Assembly: GCF_902499555.1 (NCBI RefSeq)
Contig: NZ_CABVMM010000002.1
Span: 248,001-312,000, forward strand
From: Mesonia oceanica
GTDB taxonomy: Bacteria; Bacteroidota; Bacteroidia; Flavobacteriales; Flavobacteriaceae
DNA: 64,000 bases
Direction: 5' to 3'
Part shown: positions 50,083 to 58,730 of the stretch, one piece after another
How the letters are laid out: every line of letters starts with the position of its first letter
How positions within the stretch are numbered: position 1 is the stretch's first letter
Translations under genes and position numbers: made by a program
The notes under the pieces: model-generated
Seen by the model: only the letters and a program-made list of their open reading frames with translations
What the model was told of the DNA's origin: nothing
Database searches by the model: none

Positions 50083-51318
50083 TTAAGAACTTTTTTCCAA
50101 ACGAATGAGTTTAGCTACATTTTTTACCATACGATGATGCTTTTTTACAAAAGGATTCTGCGTATTCCAGACATATCCGGCTAAAACTGCACAAAGCTGT
50201 TTTTTAATTTCCAGATGAGGGTTTTGGTGTAAAATTATTTCCTGTAAATTACCGGTATACCATTCTTTTACATAGGTTGAAAAGACCTCAATACCCGATT
50301 TCATATAATTTACATATTCAATTTCCCAATCCACATTTTCATTTTGTAGCTCCTTGTCAATTAATTTTGCTGCCAAAAGTCCACTTTCGGTAGCAAAAGA
50401 AACTCCCGAAGAAAATACAGGATCTAAAAATTCTGCACTATTACCAGTCAATACAAAACGATCTCCACATAATTGAGTCACATTTTTAGCTATGTTTTTA
50501 ATTTTAATAGGAGGGAAGTTGAATGAAGTTTTCTCAAATTGGTCTTTAAATTCTGGACTTAAGGCTAAAATTTCTCGAAAAGCCGTTTCATTATCTTTAG
50601 AAAAATTTTCTAGCCATTCAGTTGGGGCGACCACACCTAAACTTGTATTTCCATTAGAGAATGGAATATACCACATCCAGACTTGCTGTTCCAAAATATC
50701 GAAGGTGATCGTATTTTGATGTTTAAAATTTTCTCGATCTACATCTTTTACTTGAGTGAAAATTGAAGAATGTGAACTTACTTTTGGCGGTGCTTCCAAA
50801 TCAAGCTGTTTTGCCAAAACCCTTCCGTTACCACTAGCGTCAATTACAAATTGAGTTTCAATTTTACCTGAATTAATTTTCGATTGATACGCTACAGTAA
50901 CAAATTCTTTTACAGAAAAATCAACATTAGTGACTTCTGTTTCAAAAAGGATTTTAACTCCTTTTTTTATACAAGATTCGGCTAGAATCCTATCAAAATG
51001 GTCCCGGGGCACTTGCCAGGTCCAATCCCAACCTTCTCCAAATTTATCTTTAAAGTCAAAATCTCCTACAATACCATTTCTAATAAATTTAGCTCCTTTC
51101 TTTTTTTGGTAGTTCTGTTGCTGTAAATCTTCAAGAAGTCCGGCTTCTTCAAAATTATCCATGCAACGGGGAATTAGGCTTTCTCCAATGGTATACCTGG
51201 GGAATTTGCTTTTTTCCAAGATACAAACCCGATAGCCTTTTTGCACTAAATAAGCTGCAGAAACACAACCGGAAGGTCCCGCACCAATAATTAAAACATC
51301 TACCTCTTCTGTATTCAT
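50083..51318 (-). CDS. FAD-dependent oxidoreductase of the pigment cluster
   Basis: A 411-residue flavoprotein of the tryptophan-halogenase/geranylgeranyl-reductase group. The FAD motif is IIGAGPSGCVSAAYL at residues 10-24, followed by KFPRYTIGESLIPRCMDNF near 44, and LTGNSAEFLDPVFSSGVSFA near 295 for the second FAD contact. Members in flexirubin and dialkylresorcinol clusters are thought to hydroxylate or halogenate the aryl head group; the GWDWTWQVPR region is conserved in this group. It is divergent from the ammonia-lyase gene across a 60-bp promoter region. Confidence 0.85.
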   Translation of the reverse strand: MNTEEVDVLIIGAGPSGCVSAAYLVQKGYRVCILEKSKFPRYTIGESLIPRCMDNFEEAGLLEDLQQQNYQKKKGAKFIRNGIVGDFDFKDKFGEGWDWTWQVPRDHFDRILAESCIKKGVKILFETEVTNVDFSVKEFVTVAYQSKINSGKIETQFVIDASGNGRVLAKQLDLEAPPKVSSHSSIFTQVKDVDRENFKHQNTITFDILEQQVWMWYIPFSNGNTSLGVVAPTEWLENFSKDNETAFREILALSPEFKDQFEKTSFNFPPIKIKNIAKNVTQLCGDRFVLTGNSAEFLDPVFSSGVSFATESGLLAAKLIDKELQNENVDWEIEYVNYMKSGIEVFSTYVKEWYTGNLQEIILHQNPHLEIKKQLCAVLAGYVWNTQNPFVKKHHRMVKNVAKLIRLEKSS

Positions 51319-51345
51319 CTAATTTTTTTTGCTAGGTAAATATAC

Positions 51346-51353
51346 TACATTTG
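51346..51353 (+). promoter_or_regulatory. Bacteroidetes -7 box for the pigment operon
   Basis: TACATTTG matches TAnnTTTG exactly, 25 bases before the ammonia-lyase ATG. A TTTT/TTTG-rich block (51323-51331) can serve as the -33 element at about 19 bp. It may drive the long rightward operon. Confidence 0.55.
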
Positions 51354-51378
51354 TCGGGTAAACCTTAAGCCATTTTTA

Positions 51379-52911
51379 ATGCCGAAAGCTCAATTTTCCT
51401 TTAGTTTTTCAGAATTTAAAGCTATTATTTTTCAGCATAAAGAAGTTGAAATTTCAGATGCTACACTTCAAAAGATGAAAGAGAGTTTTCAATTTCTTAA
51501 AAGTTTTTCAGAAGACAAAGTGATTTATGGTGTGAATACAGGTTTCGGACCGATGGCACAATATAGAATCCCGAAGGAAAGTTTAAAGGATCTTCAATAT
51601 AATTTAATAAGAAGTCATGCTTCAGGAACCGGAAACATCTTAAATGAAGATGAAGTGAAAGCAGTTATGCTGGCACGTTTACAAACATTGAGTTTAGGAA
51701 AATCTGGAATCCCTTCCGAAGTGATTTTGCTCATGAAAGAGCTTATTAATCGAGAAATTTATCCGGTTATTTTCGAACATGGTGGCGTTGGAGCAAGTGG
51801 AGATTTAGTGCAATTAGCGCACCTAGCCTTGGTTTTAGTTGGTGAAGGCGAAGTATTTTATAAAGGAGAGCGAAAAACTACTGCAGAAGTGTTTAAAGTT
51901 GAACAGTTACAGCCCATTTCCATTCAAGGTAGGGAAGGTTTGGCCTTAATTAACGGGACTTCGGTAATGACGGGAATTGGCTTGCTCAATTTTTATTATT
52001 CAGAAAGATTACTCGATTGGTCAATCTTTACGAGTAGTTTGTTAAATGAATTAGTGGGAGCTTACGACGATCATTTTTCTGCTGAATTAAATAATGCCAA
52101 GTTGCATATCGGTCAGCAAGCAATTGCTAAGCAAATGCGCGAATTTTTAAAAGGAAGTAAACGCATCAAAAAAAGGGAAGCTCATTTATACAAATCGGTA
52201 GAAGAGGAGGTTTTTAAAGAAAAAGTACAAGAATATTACAGTTTACGTTGTGTTCCACAGATTTTAGGGCCTATAAAAGATACCTATCAAAACGTACTGG
52301 AAGTGTTGATGAATGAAGTGAATTCTGCCAACGATAACCCGATTGTCGATTTAGAAAAGCAACAGGTGTATCACGGTGGAAATTTCCATGGAGATTATAT
52401 TGCTTTAGAAATGGATAAAATGCGATTGGCAACCACCAAACTTTCCATGTTGATCGAGCGGCAAATTAATTATATGATGAATGCCAAACTCAATGATATT
52501 TTTCCACCTTTCCTCAATAACGGAAAGCTAGGTCTCAATTTTGGGATGCAAGGTGCTCAATTCAGTGCAGTCTCTACGACGGCTGAAAACCAGACGCTTT
52601 CCAATTCCATGTATATTCATAGTATTTCCAACAATAACGATAATCAGGATATTGTGAGTATGGGGACTAATGCTGCCAATTTAACCAAACGTGTAATACA
52701 TAATTCTTACGAAGTTCTGGCAGTACAAGTGATAAGCTTGGTACAAGCCGCTTATTTTTTAGATCAAGATAAAGATTTAGCACCGGAAACAGGAAAAATT
52801 CTTCAGCAATTCAAAAGTTTTATTCCGCAGCTAAAGGAAGATCAGCCACTATATCCGCTTATTCAAGAAACCTCCAACTATTTAAAAAATCACGCTTGTT
52901 ATGAAAACTAA
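51379..52911 (+). CDS. Aromatic amino acid ammonia-lyase (HAL/PAL/TAL family)
   Basis: A 510-residue enzyme with the MIO cofactor triad Ala139-Ser140-Gly141 in GGVGASGDLVQLAHL. The catalytic Tyr lies in YGVNTGFGPMA near residue 55 and NSANDNP near 315. In flexirubin and aryl-polyene pigment clusters such an enzyme deaminates tyrosine to 4-coumarate, the starter unit. Substrate-selecting residues near NLIRSHASGTG (about 72-82) are not the RsTAL His-Leu pair, and histidine use cannot be ruled out from sequence. Context favours tyrosine. It overlaps the reductase gene by 11 bases. Confidence 0.88.
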   Translation: MPKAQFSFSFSEFKAIIFQHKEVEISDATLQKMKESFQFLKSFSEDKVIYGVNTGFGPMAQYRIPKESLKDLQYNLIRSHASGTGNILNEDEVKAVMLARLQTLSLGKSGIPSEVILLMKELINREIYPVIFEHGGVGASGDLVQLAHLALVLVGEGEVFYKGERKTTAEVFKVEQLQPISIQGREGLALINGTSVMTGIGLLNFYYSERLLDWSIFTSSLLNELVGAYDDHFSAELNNAKLHIGQQAIAKQMREFLKGSKRIKKREAHLYKSVEEEVFKEKVQEYYSLRCVPQILGPIKDTYQNVLEVLMNEVNSANDNPIVDLEKQQVYHGGNFHGDYIALEMDKMRLATTKLSMLIERQINYMMNAKLNDIFPPFLNNGKLGLNFGMQGAQFSAVSTTAENQTLSNSMYIHSISNNNDNQDIVSMGTNAANLTKRVIHNSYEVLAVQVISLVQAAYFLDQDKDLAPETGKILQQFKSFIPQLKEDQPLYPLIQETSNYLKNHACYEN

Positions 52912-53638
52912 ATATGCACTAATCACGGGTGGTTCTCGTGGTATTGGCAAAGCGATTGCTAAGCAAATAGCGAAAGATTTGGGGTATCATATTTTGATTA
53001 CTTACGTCAATAATGACGAAGCGGCCAATGCCACCAAAAATGAAATCGAGACAGAAACATCGGTACGTTGTGAAGTCCTAAAGTTTGACATAGCCAACCG
53101 AAACCAAACGGCGGAAGTTTTAGAAAGCTGGCAAGAAAATTATCCAGAGTCCATTATTGAAGTGCTGGTAAATAATGCCGGAGTCACTAGGGATGGTTTG
53201 TTTATGGCGATGAGTGAAAACGATTGGGATCAAGTAATCAATACCAGTGTGCAAGGTTTTTATAATGTTACCAAACCACTAATCACGCCTATGATTCGGC
53301 AACGTTTTGGAAGGGTTATCAATATTGTTTCCGTTTCCGGTGTTAAAGGAACAGCGGGACAAACCAATTATTCAGCTGCAAAAGCCGCCATTATCGGGGC
53401 TACAAAAGCTTTAGCGAAAGAAATAGCTAAACGTAAAGTGACCGTAAATGCAGTAGCTCCGGGTTTTATTAATTCTGATATGACCGAAGAGTTAGACGAA
53501 AAAGAATTAAAGAAAATTATTCCCGCAAATCGTTTCGGCGAACCTCAGGAAGTCGCAGATTTGGTGAGTTTCTTAGCTTCTAAAAAAGCCAATTACATTA
53601 CCGGGGAAGTGATCAATATTAACGGCGGACTCCATTAA
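52901..53638 (+). CDS. FabG-like 3-oxoacyl-ACP reductase
   Basis: A 245-residue SDR that reduces the 3-keto group during chain extension. The cofactor motif is TGGSRGIGKAIA near residue 9, NNAGVTRDG near 92, with catalytic Ser in IVSVSGVKG near 143 and YSAAKAA near 156. NADPH use is suggested by GSRGIG and the absence of an acid at the end of beta-2 (YVNNDE). Its start overlaps the lyase gene, so it is the dedicated ketoreductase of the cluster and not the housekeeping FabG. Confidence 0.9.
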   Translation: MKTKYALITGGSRGIGKAIAKQIAKDLGYHILITYVNNDEAANATKNEIETETSVRCEVLKFDIANRNQTAEVLESWQENYPESIIEVLVNNAGVTRDGLFMAMSENDWDQVINTSVQGFYNVTKPLITPMIRQRFGRVINIVSVSGVKGTAGQTNYSAAKAAIIGATKALAKEIAKRKVTVNAVAPGFINSDMTEELDEKELKKIIPANRFGEPQEVADLVSFLASKKANYITGEVININGGLH

Positions 53639-53647
53639 AACTTTAGG

Positions 53648-54514
53648 ATGGCAAAATGGAATGGTAAATCTCGCGGTAGCGTTTCGGGAATCAAAGTTTT
53701 TGTGTTTTTCATTAATAATTTTGGACTCCGAGCGGCTTATCTTTTGCTATGTTTACCCGTTCCTTATTTTGTGATTGCAGCTCCAAAAGCCACAAAAGCT
53801 TTATTTTACTACTTTCATCATCGCTTAAAATTTACGGTGATTTCTTCCATTTTTAAGATTTTTCAAACCTATTATGTTTTTGGTCAAAGTTTAATCGATC
53901 GGGTAGCGGTGACCGTAGGGAAGCGGGATCAATTTACCATGAATTTCGATGGCATACATCACATCAAAGAACTTATCAAACAGAATAGAGGCGGAATCTT
54001 ATTTACCGCTCATATCGGTAATTTTAATATTTCACGTACTTTTTTTGAAGAATTGGGGAATGAAACTACCATTAATATGGTGGTCACCGATCATGAACAT
54101 AAAGACATTAAAAATTATTTAGAATCGGTTACCGGAAAAACAAAGTTGAAATTAATCGTGGTCAAAGAGGATCTTTCGCATTTATTTCAAATCAATGAAG
54201 CTTTAAGCAACAATGAACTGTTAGTATTTGCAGCTGATAGAAGTGGAGAAGGCAAACACATGAAGACCAATTTTTTAGGAGAAAAATCGCAGTTTTTTGA
54301 AGGTCCGTTTAAGTTAGCCGCCTTAAAAAAACTTCCAACTTTAATGGTGTATATCATGCGGGAACCCAATTATCACTATCATTTTTATGCTAGAAAATTA
54401 GAAGTAGAGCATCACCAACCTCAAGAAATTTTAAAAGGCTATTTGCAGAATTTAGAGGAAATGGTGAAAAAATATCCCACACAATGGTTTAATTTTTACG
54501 ATTTTTGGGATTAA
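53648..54514 (+). CDS. LpxL/HtrB-type acyltransferase
   Basis: A 288-residue membrane-associated acyltransferase of the lipid A biosynthesis family. An N-terminal hydrophobic segment (GLRAAYLLLCLPVPYFVIAA) is followed by the catalytic H-x4-E/D-type site at FTAHIGNFNISRTFFEE near residue 115, and DRSGEGKHMKTNFLGE near 196. In aryl-polyene and flexirubin clusters it probably attaches the polyene chain to a lipid or glycerol acceptor, so the pigment stays in the outer membrane. It follows the reductase by 9 bases. Confidence 0.87.
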   Translation: MAKWNGKSRGSVSGIKVFVFFINNFGLRAAYLLLCLPVPYFVIAAPKATKALFYYFHHRLKFTVISSIFKIFQTYYVFGQSLIDRVAVTVGKRDQFTMNFDGIHHIKELIKQNRGGILFTAHIGNFNISRTFFEELGNETTINMVVTDHEHKDIKNYLESVTGKTKLKLIVVKEDLSHLFQINEALSNNELLVFAADRSGEGKHMKTNFLGEKSQFFEGPFKLAALKKLPTLMVYIMREPNYHYHFYARKLEVEHHQPQEILKGYLQNLEEMVKKYPTQWFNFYDFWD

Positions 54515-54523
54515 TTTAATATT

Positions 54524-54600
54524 TGTCAATTCGAGCGGAGTATAGAATGAATTAAATAGATGCTATATTAAAAAATCTATCGACTCTGCTAGAGATGACA
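54524..54600. repeat. Degenerate intergenic palindromic repeat
   Basis: The termini TGTCA/TGACA and arms TTCGAGCGGAGTATAGAA and TCTATCGACTCTGCTAGAGA resemble a repeat family often seen between genes in Flavobacteriia, here decayed. It separates the acyltransferase and dehydratase genes. Confidence 0.5.
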
Positions 54601-54611
54601 GCTAAAATAAA

Positions 54612-55043
54612 ATGAAAACACTTTTCACTAAATCTCAGGTTGAAAATCTGCTACCGCAAAAAGAACCGTTTGCGATGGTAGAAACTTTGTTGGAAAAAGA
54701 AAATGAATTGTTTTCAACTTTAATGATTTCCGCAGATAATTTATTAGTGGAACAAGGTTGTTTTTCTGAAGCAGGACTGCTAGAATTTATGGCGCAGAGT
54801 ATCGCAGTATTTTCAGCTTATCATTCTACAGAACAGGAAAAAGAAGCTCAAATGGGTTTTATAGGAGCTATTAAAAAAGCTGAAATACTAAGTTTACCGA
54901 AAGTTGGCACTCAAATTTTCGGGAAAGTAGACAAACAATTTGAAGCTATTGGTATTCAGTTAGCTAAGGTAGAAGTATTCAATTCTTCTCAAGAACGTTT
55001 AGCTTGGGCTGAAATAAAAACTGTACTTTCGTCTTCAAAATAA
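54612..55043 (+). CDS. Hotdog-fold 3-hydroxyacyl-ACP dehydratase-like protein
   Basis: A 143-residue FabZ/ApeP-like hotdog protein. LLPQKEPFAMVETLLEKE near residue 13 parallels the FabZ start (LLPHRYPFLLVD), and GLLEFMAQSIAVFSAYH near 56 is the central helix with the conserved E-x3-Q of the active-site half. It should dehydrate 3-hydroxyacyl-ACP intermediates to build the conjugated double bonds. It is followed by a toxin-antitoxin-like gene pair that is out of place in the operon. Confidence 0.8.
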   Translation: MKTLFTKSQVENLLPQKEPFAMVETLLEKENELFSTLMISADNLLVEQGCFSEAGLLEFMAQSIAVFSAYHSTEQEKEAQMGFIGAIKKAEILSLPKVGTQIFGKVDKQFEAIGIQLAKVEVFNSSQERLAWAEIKTVLSSSK

Positions 55044-55080
55044 GATTGGAAAGTCTTACAAAAATCACTATTTTTAGTTT

Positions 55081-55299
55081 ATGAATTATTCTAAATACAT
55101 AGAAATTAATCCTGAAATCCGTTTCGGAAAACCCATTATAAAAGGAACCCGTATTTCTGTTTATGATGTATTAAATTGGCTGTCTCAAGGAATGAGTAAA
55201 GAAGAGATTATTGAAGATTTCCCTGAATTATCAGAAGAGAAAATTAATACATCGCTCAGTTTTGCAGCTCATCGAGAAAACAGAATTAGAGTGGCTTAA
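55081..55299 (+). CDS. DUF433 antitoxin
   Basis: A 72-residue VapB-like antitoxin of the DUF433 family: EINPEIRFGKPIIKGTRISV followed by YDVLNWLSQGMSKEEIIEDF and a helix-turn-helix end. DUF433 proteins pair with DUF5615/PIN-like toxins. Its stop overlaps the next start. It sits within the pigment operon, an unusual site for a toxin-antitoxin pair, likely a late insertion. Confidence 0.85.
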   Translation: MNYSKYIEINPEIRFGKPIIKGTRISVYDVLNWLSQGMSKEEIIEDFPELSEEKINTSLSFAAHRENRIRVA

Positions 55300-55493
55300 T
55301 GAAACTTTTATTTGATCAAAATATTTCATTTAGGATATTAAAGCTATTACCTGAAAATTTTTCAAAATCCAATCAAGTTAGGATTGTTGGTCTAGAAGGA
55401 AAAAAAGATATTGAAATTTGGCAATATGCGAAAAAAAATAATTACGCTATTGTGAGCTTTGATGCAGATATAGCTTGTTTAGAAATTGAATAA
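55299..55493 (+). CDS. DUF5615 PIN-like toxin, C-terminally truncated
   Basis: A 64-residue protein with the start of a PIN-like RNase: MKLLFDQNISFRILKLLPEN carries the first acidic site (Asp6), and IVSFDADIACLEIE the second. Complete DUF5615 toxins run to about 110-120 residues, so roughly 50 C-terminal residues are missing; the frame ends 1 base before the ketosynthase ATG. It is probably inactive. The antitoxin remains intact. Confidence 0.72.
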   Translation: MKLLFDQNISFRILKLLPENFSKSNQVRIVGLEGKKDIEIWQYAKKNNYAIVSFDADIACLEIE

Positions 55494-55494
55494 T

Positions 55495-56649
55495 ATGTAT
55501 AAACAAAAACCACCTGTACATATTATTGACGATGAAATTATCGCTCCGCTAGGCTGGGGAACTTCCGCTAATTTAGAGCAAATTAAACAACAACAAACCG
55601 CTATTCGAAAGCATGATTTAAACGCTGATAATTCATTTTACGCAGCGCTTTTTGATGATGATCTTATTCAGAAAAAATTTAGGGAATTATCTTTTTTTGA
55701 AGCCGAAGTTTTTACCAAACTCGAAAAATTACTGCTTTTAACCGTTCATCAATTAATAGAACGTAATCCCTCTATCGATTTAGAGGAAACAATTCTTATT
55801 ATTTCTACTACCAAAGGAAATGTAGAATTATTAGAAGCTTCAAAAAATACTACTCCTGAAAAAGTAAAACTATACAGTTTAGGAAAAACAATTCAGAAAT
55901 ATTTCAACTTTAAAAATAATCCGATTACACTTTCTAATGCTTGTATTTCTGGGGGATTAGGGTTAAGTGTCGGGAAACGTTTGTTAGAAGAAAAAGCCTA
56001 TACCCATGCCATCGTTTTAGGCGGAGATGTAATTTCGCATTTTACCCGTTCAGGATTTCAATTACTCCAAGCCATGGATACCGAAATCTGCAAACCTTAC
56101 GATAAAAACCGAAAGGGAATTAATTTAGGCGAAGCAGCTGCAGGTGTCTTATTAAGTACCGAAAGACAACATTCAAGCATCCAAATTGTGGGAGAGTCTA
56201 CGGCAAATGATGCGAACCATATTTCAGGTCCGTCAAGAACGGGAGAAGGTTTGGTAAAGGCTATTTCTGCAGCTTTAAAAGAAGCAAAGTTAGCACCTTC
56301 AGCTATCGATTGTCTTTCTGCACACGGAACGGCAACCCATTACAATGATGCCATGGAAGCTAAAGCTTTTGAGAGATTGAACCTTCAACACAAACCATTA
56401 ACGAGTTATAAAGCTTATTATGGCCATACTTTTGGGGCTTCTGCTTTAATCGAAAGCATTTTAAGCGTAAAATCACTTCAGCAAAATGTATTATTTCCTT
56501 CATTAGGTTGTAAAGAAATAGGAGTGGAGCCGGTACTGAATATTCAACAAGAATGGGAAGAAAAAAAATCCAGGTATGCTTTAAAAACTGCCTCCGGATT
56601 TGGCGGTTGTAATTTTGCCATGATTTTTAAAAACTTGAATAATGAGTAA
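55495..56649 (+). CDS. Beta-ketoacyl-ACP synthase (catalytic triad complete)
   Basis: A 384-residue KAS-II-like ketosynthase from the ATG at 55495; a TTG at 55486 would add three residues. The nucleophile Cys150 is in SNACISGGLGLS, the first His in SAHGTATHYND near 280 and the second in YYGHTFGASALIES near 317. The N-terminal part, NSFYAALFDDDLI, is atypical for FabF, as in flexirubin clusters. It would condense malonyl-ACP units onto the aryl starter. Its stop overlaps the next gene by 8 bases. Confidence 0.88.
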   Translation: MYKQKPPVHIIDDEIIAPLGWGTSANLEQIKQQQTAIRKHDLNADNSFYAALFDDDLIQKKFRELSFFEAEVFTKLEKLLLLTVHQLIERNPSIDLEETILIISTTKGNVELLEASKNTTPEKVKLYSLGKTIQKYFNFKNNPITLSNACISGGLGLSVGKRLLEEKAYTHAIVLGGDVISHFTRSGFQLLQAMDTEICKPYDKNRKGINLGEAAAGVLLSTERQHSSIQIVGESTANDANHISGPSRTGEGLVKAISAALKEAKLAPSAIDCLSAHGTATHYNDAMEAKAFERLNLQHKPLTSYKAYYGHTFGASALIESILSVKSLQQNVLFPSLGCKEIGVEPVLNIQQEWEEKKSRYALKTASGFGGCNFAMIFKNLNNE

Positions 56650-57265
56650 TATTCATAACATTTCTGCTACGGTTATCCTTAGAAATCATCAGGTAATTCT
56701 TAACGAAAAGGTGGTTTTTGAAACTGCTGAAGATTTAGAATTATCTTTATTTCTAAAAGCTTGCTATCAAGATTTAGAAATCGATTATGGGAAATTTTAT
56801 AAAATGGATTTGCTTTCTAAATTAGGTTTTATCGCTACAGAATATTTACTGAAAGATCAAAAACTAAATCCTGAAACAGCTTTAATTTTACAGAATAGTG
56901 CGGGAAGTTTAGAAACCGATACAAATTACCAAGCCAGTATTTCAGATAAAAATGCTTTTCCTTCACCGTCAGTTTTTGTGTATACATTACCCAATATTGT
57001 ATTGGGAGAGTTAAGCATTCGCCATCAATTGCAAACCGAAAATGCTTTTTTTATTTCTGAAAAATTTGAAGCTCCGTTTTTAATTGTTTATTTGCAAAAC
57101 TTATTAAGTACCCAAAAAGCAGAAGCGGCAATTTGTGGTTGGCTCGATTTGGATAAAGACGGATATAACGTATTTTTGAGCCTGATAACGAAAGAGGAAA
57201 AAGGCAAAGCCTTGACTGCTGAAAATTTAAAGAACTACTATGAGCAATTTAAGACAAGAGCTTAA
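56642..57265 (+). CDS. Short KS-like protein (thiolase fold, no catalytic triad)
   Basis: A 207-residue protein whose segment ALILQNSAGSLETDTNYQAS and SVFVYTLPNIVLGELSIRHQ resembles the N-terminal half of ketosynthases. No Cys/His/His triad is seen, and the length is half that of a normal KS. It is common in flexirubin and aryl-polyene clusters, where it probably pairs with a full ketosynthase. It starts inside the preceding KS gene and overlaps the ACP gene by 26 bases. Confidence 0.7.
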   Translation: MSNIHNISATVILRNHQVILNEKVVFETAEDLELSLFLKACYQDLEIDYGKFYKMDLLSKLGFIATEYLLKDQKLNPETALILQNSAGSLETDTNYQASISDKNAFPSPSVFVYTLPNIVLGELSIRHQLQTENAFFISEKFEAPFLIVYLQNLLSTQKAEAAICGWLDLDKDGYNVFLSLITKEEKGKALTAENLKNYYEQFKTRA

Positions 57266-57491
57266 AAAACAAATAATTGAACAACTAAATCTTGAAGATT
57301 TAGAAATTACAGATATTAATGATAACGACGAACTTTTTGGCGATGAAATAGGACTCGATTCTATTGATGCTTTAGAATTGATCGTTTTGTTAGAAAAAGA
57401 ATACGGTATAAAAATAACCGACCCCAAAGAAGGAAAAGAAGTTTTTTATAGCGTAGAAACGATGGCGTCGTACATCGAAAAACATTCCTAA
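57240..57491 (+). CDS. Acyl carrier protein
   Basis: An 83-residue acidic helical carrier. The phosphopantetheine attachment serine is Ser41 in GLDSIDALELI, the canonical DSL/DSI motif. It would carry the growing polyene chain. Its start lies within the preceding gene. No holo-ACP synthase is seen in the window. Confidence 0.93.
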   Translation: MSNLRQELKKQIIEQLNLEDLEITDINDNDELFGDEIGLDSIDALELIVLLEKEYGIKITDPKEGKEVFYSVETMASYIEKHS

Positions 57492-57542
57492 ATTTCCTAC
57501 CGGGTTTTTAAAACCTTTTAAGTGTAGCAATTAAATCTATAC

Positions 57543-58730
57543 ATGAGTAAACGTATTGCCATAACCGGGATGGGCGTGGTTTCTGCTATTGGAACGAATG
57601 TCCAAGAAAATTTACTTGCCTTAAAGCAACAAAAGTCCGGTATTGGTCAATTACGACTATTAGCTACCGTTCATCAAAATTTCCCTTGTGGTGAAATTAA
57701 ATTAACGAATGCCAAGTTAGTTGAAGAATTAAAAGTTCAGCAAGAAGAAACGTTTACCCGTGCGGCGTTATTAGGAGTGAAAGCGGCAGAAGAAGCACTA
57801 CAACAAGCGCAAATTTCAGCTAAACATAAAATAGCTTTGGTGAATGGAACTAGCGTTGGCGGAATGGATTATACAGAGAAACTCTACCAAGATTTTTCTA
57901 AAAACCCACATACCACCAAATATATTGAAGCCCAACATCCGGGGTTTACGAGCGATACCATTGCGCATCATTTGGGTATTAAAGGTTTGGTAACCACGGT
58001 AAGCACGGCATGTTCTTCTGGAGCCAATGCTTTAATTACCGGTGCCAAACTTCTCAAAGCCGGAAAAGTAGAAACAGTTTTGGCGGGGGGAACCGATTGC
58101 CTTTCAAAATTCACTTTAAACGGATTCAATAGCTTAAAAATATTATCTGAACAACTTTGTCAACCTTTTGATCAACATCGAAAAGGCTTGAATTTAGGAG
58201 AAGGTGCCGCTTATCTAGTCTTAGAAACTGAAGAAAAAGCGAACGCGGAAAACAAAACCATTTTAGGCTATTTAGAGGGTTATGGTAATGCAAATGATGC
58301 ATTCCATCAAACCGCCTCTTCAGCAACGGGAGAAGGTTCTTTTTTAGCGATGCAAGCAGCACTCAACGCTGCTCATATTCATCCAGAAGAAATTTCTTAT
58401 ATCAACGCTCACGGAACCGCCACTGAAAATAACGATCTTTCTGAAGGTATTGCGGTACAACGAATTTTTAAAAAACAATTACCAAAAATATCTTCAACCA
58501 AAGCTTTTACCGGTCATACCTTAGCGGCTGCCGGCGCGATTGAAGCGGTATTTTCCTTGTTATCCATTCAAGAGCAGAAAGTTTGGCCTAATTTAAATTT
58601 TCAAACGCAAATGGCAGAATTATCTTTTTCTCCTGAAACAAAAATCGTATCGCAGAAAATAGAAAAAGTACTTTCTAATTCGTTTGGGTTTGGGGGTAAT
58701 TGTTCTTCTTTACTATTTTCGGCTGTATGA
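57543..58730 (+). CDS. Beta-ketoacyl-ACP synthase, FabF-like
   Basis: A 395-residue ketosynthase with a complete triad: Cys157 (STACSSGANAL), His in NAHGTATENND near 297 and His in FTGHTLAAAGAIEA near 332. The start MSKRIAITGMGVVSAIGTN is canonical. It should act as the main elongating KS with the following CLF-like partner, whose ATG overlaps its stop (ATGA). Confidence 0.92.
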   Translation: MSKRIAITGMGVVSAIGTNVQENLLALKQQKSGIGQLRLLATVHQNFPCGEIKLTNAKLVEELKVQQEETFTRAALLGVKAAEEALQQAQISAKHKIALVNGTSVGGMDYTEKLYQDFSKNPHTTKYIEAQHPGFTSDTIAHHLGIKGLVTTVSTACSSGANALITGAKLLKAGKVETVLAGGTDCLSKFTLNGFNSLKILSEQLCQPFDQHRKGLNLGEGAAYLVLETEEKANAENKTILGYLEGYGNANDAFHQTASSATGEGSFLAMQAALNAAHIHPEEISYINAHGTATENNDLSEGIAVQRIFKKQLPKISSTKAFTGHTLAAAGAIEAVFSLLSIQEQKVWPNLNFQTQMAELSFSPETKIVSQKIEKVLSNSFGFGGNCSSLLFSAV

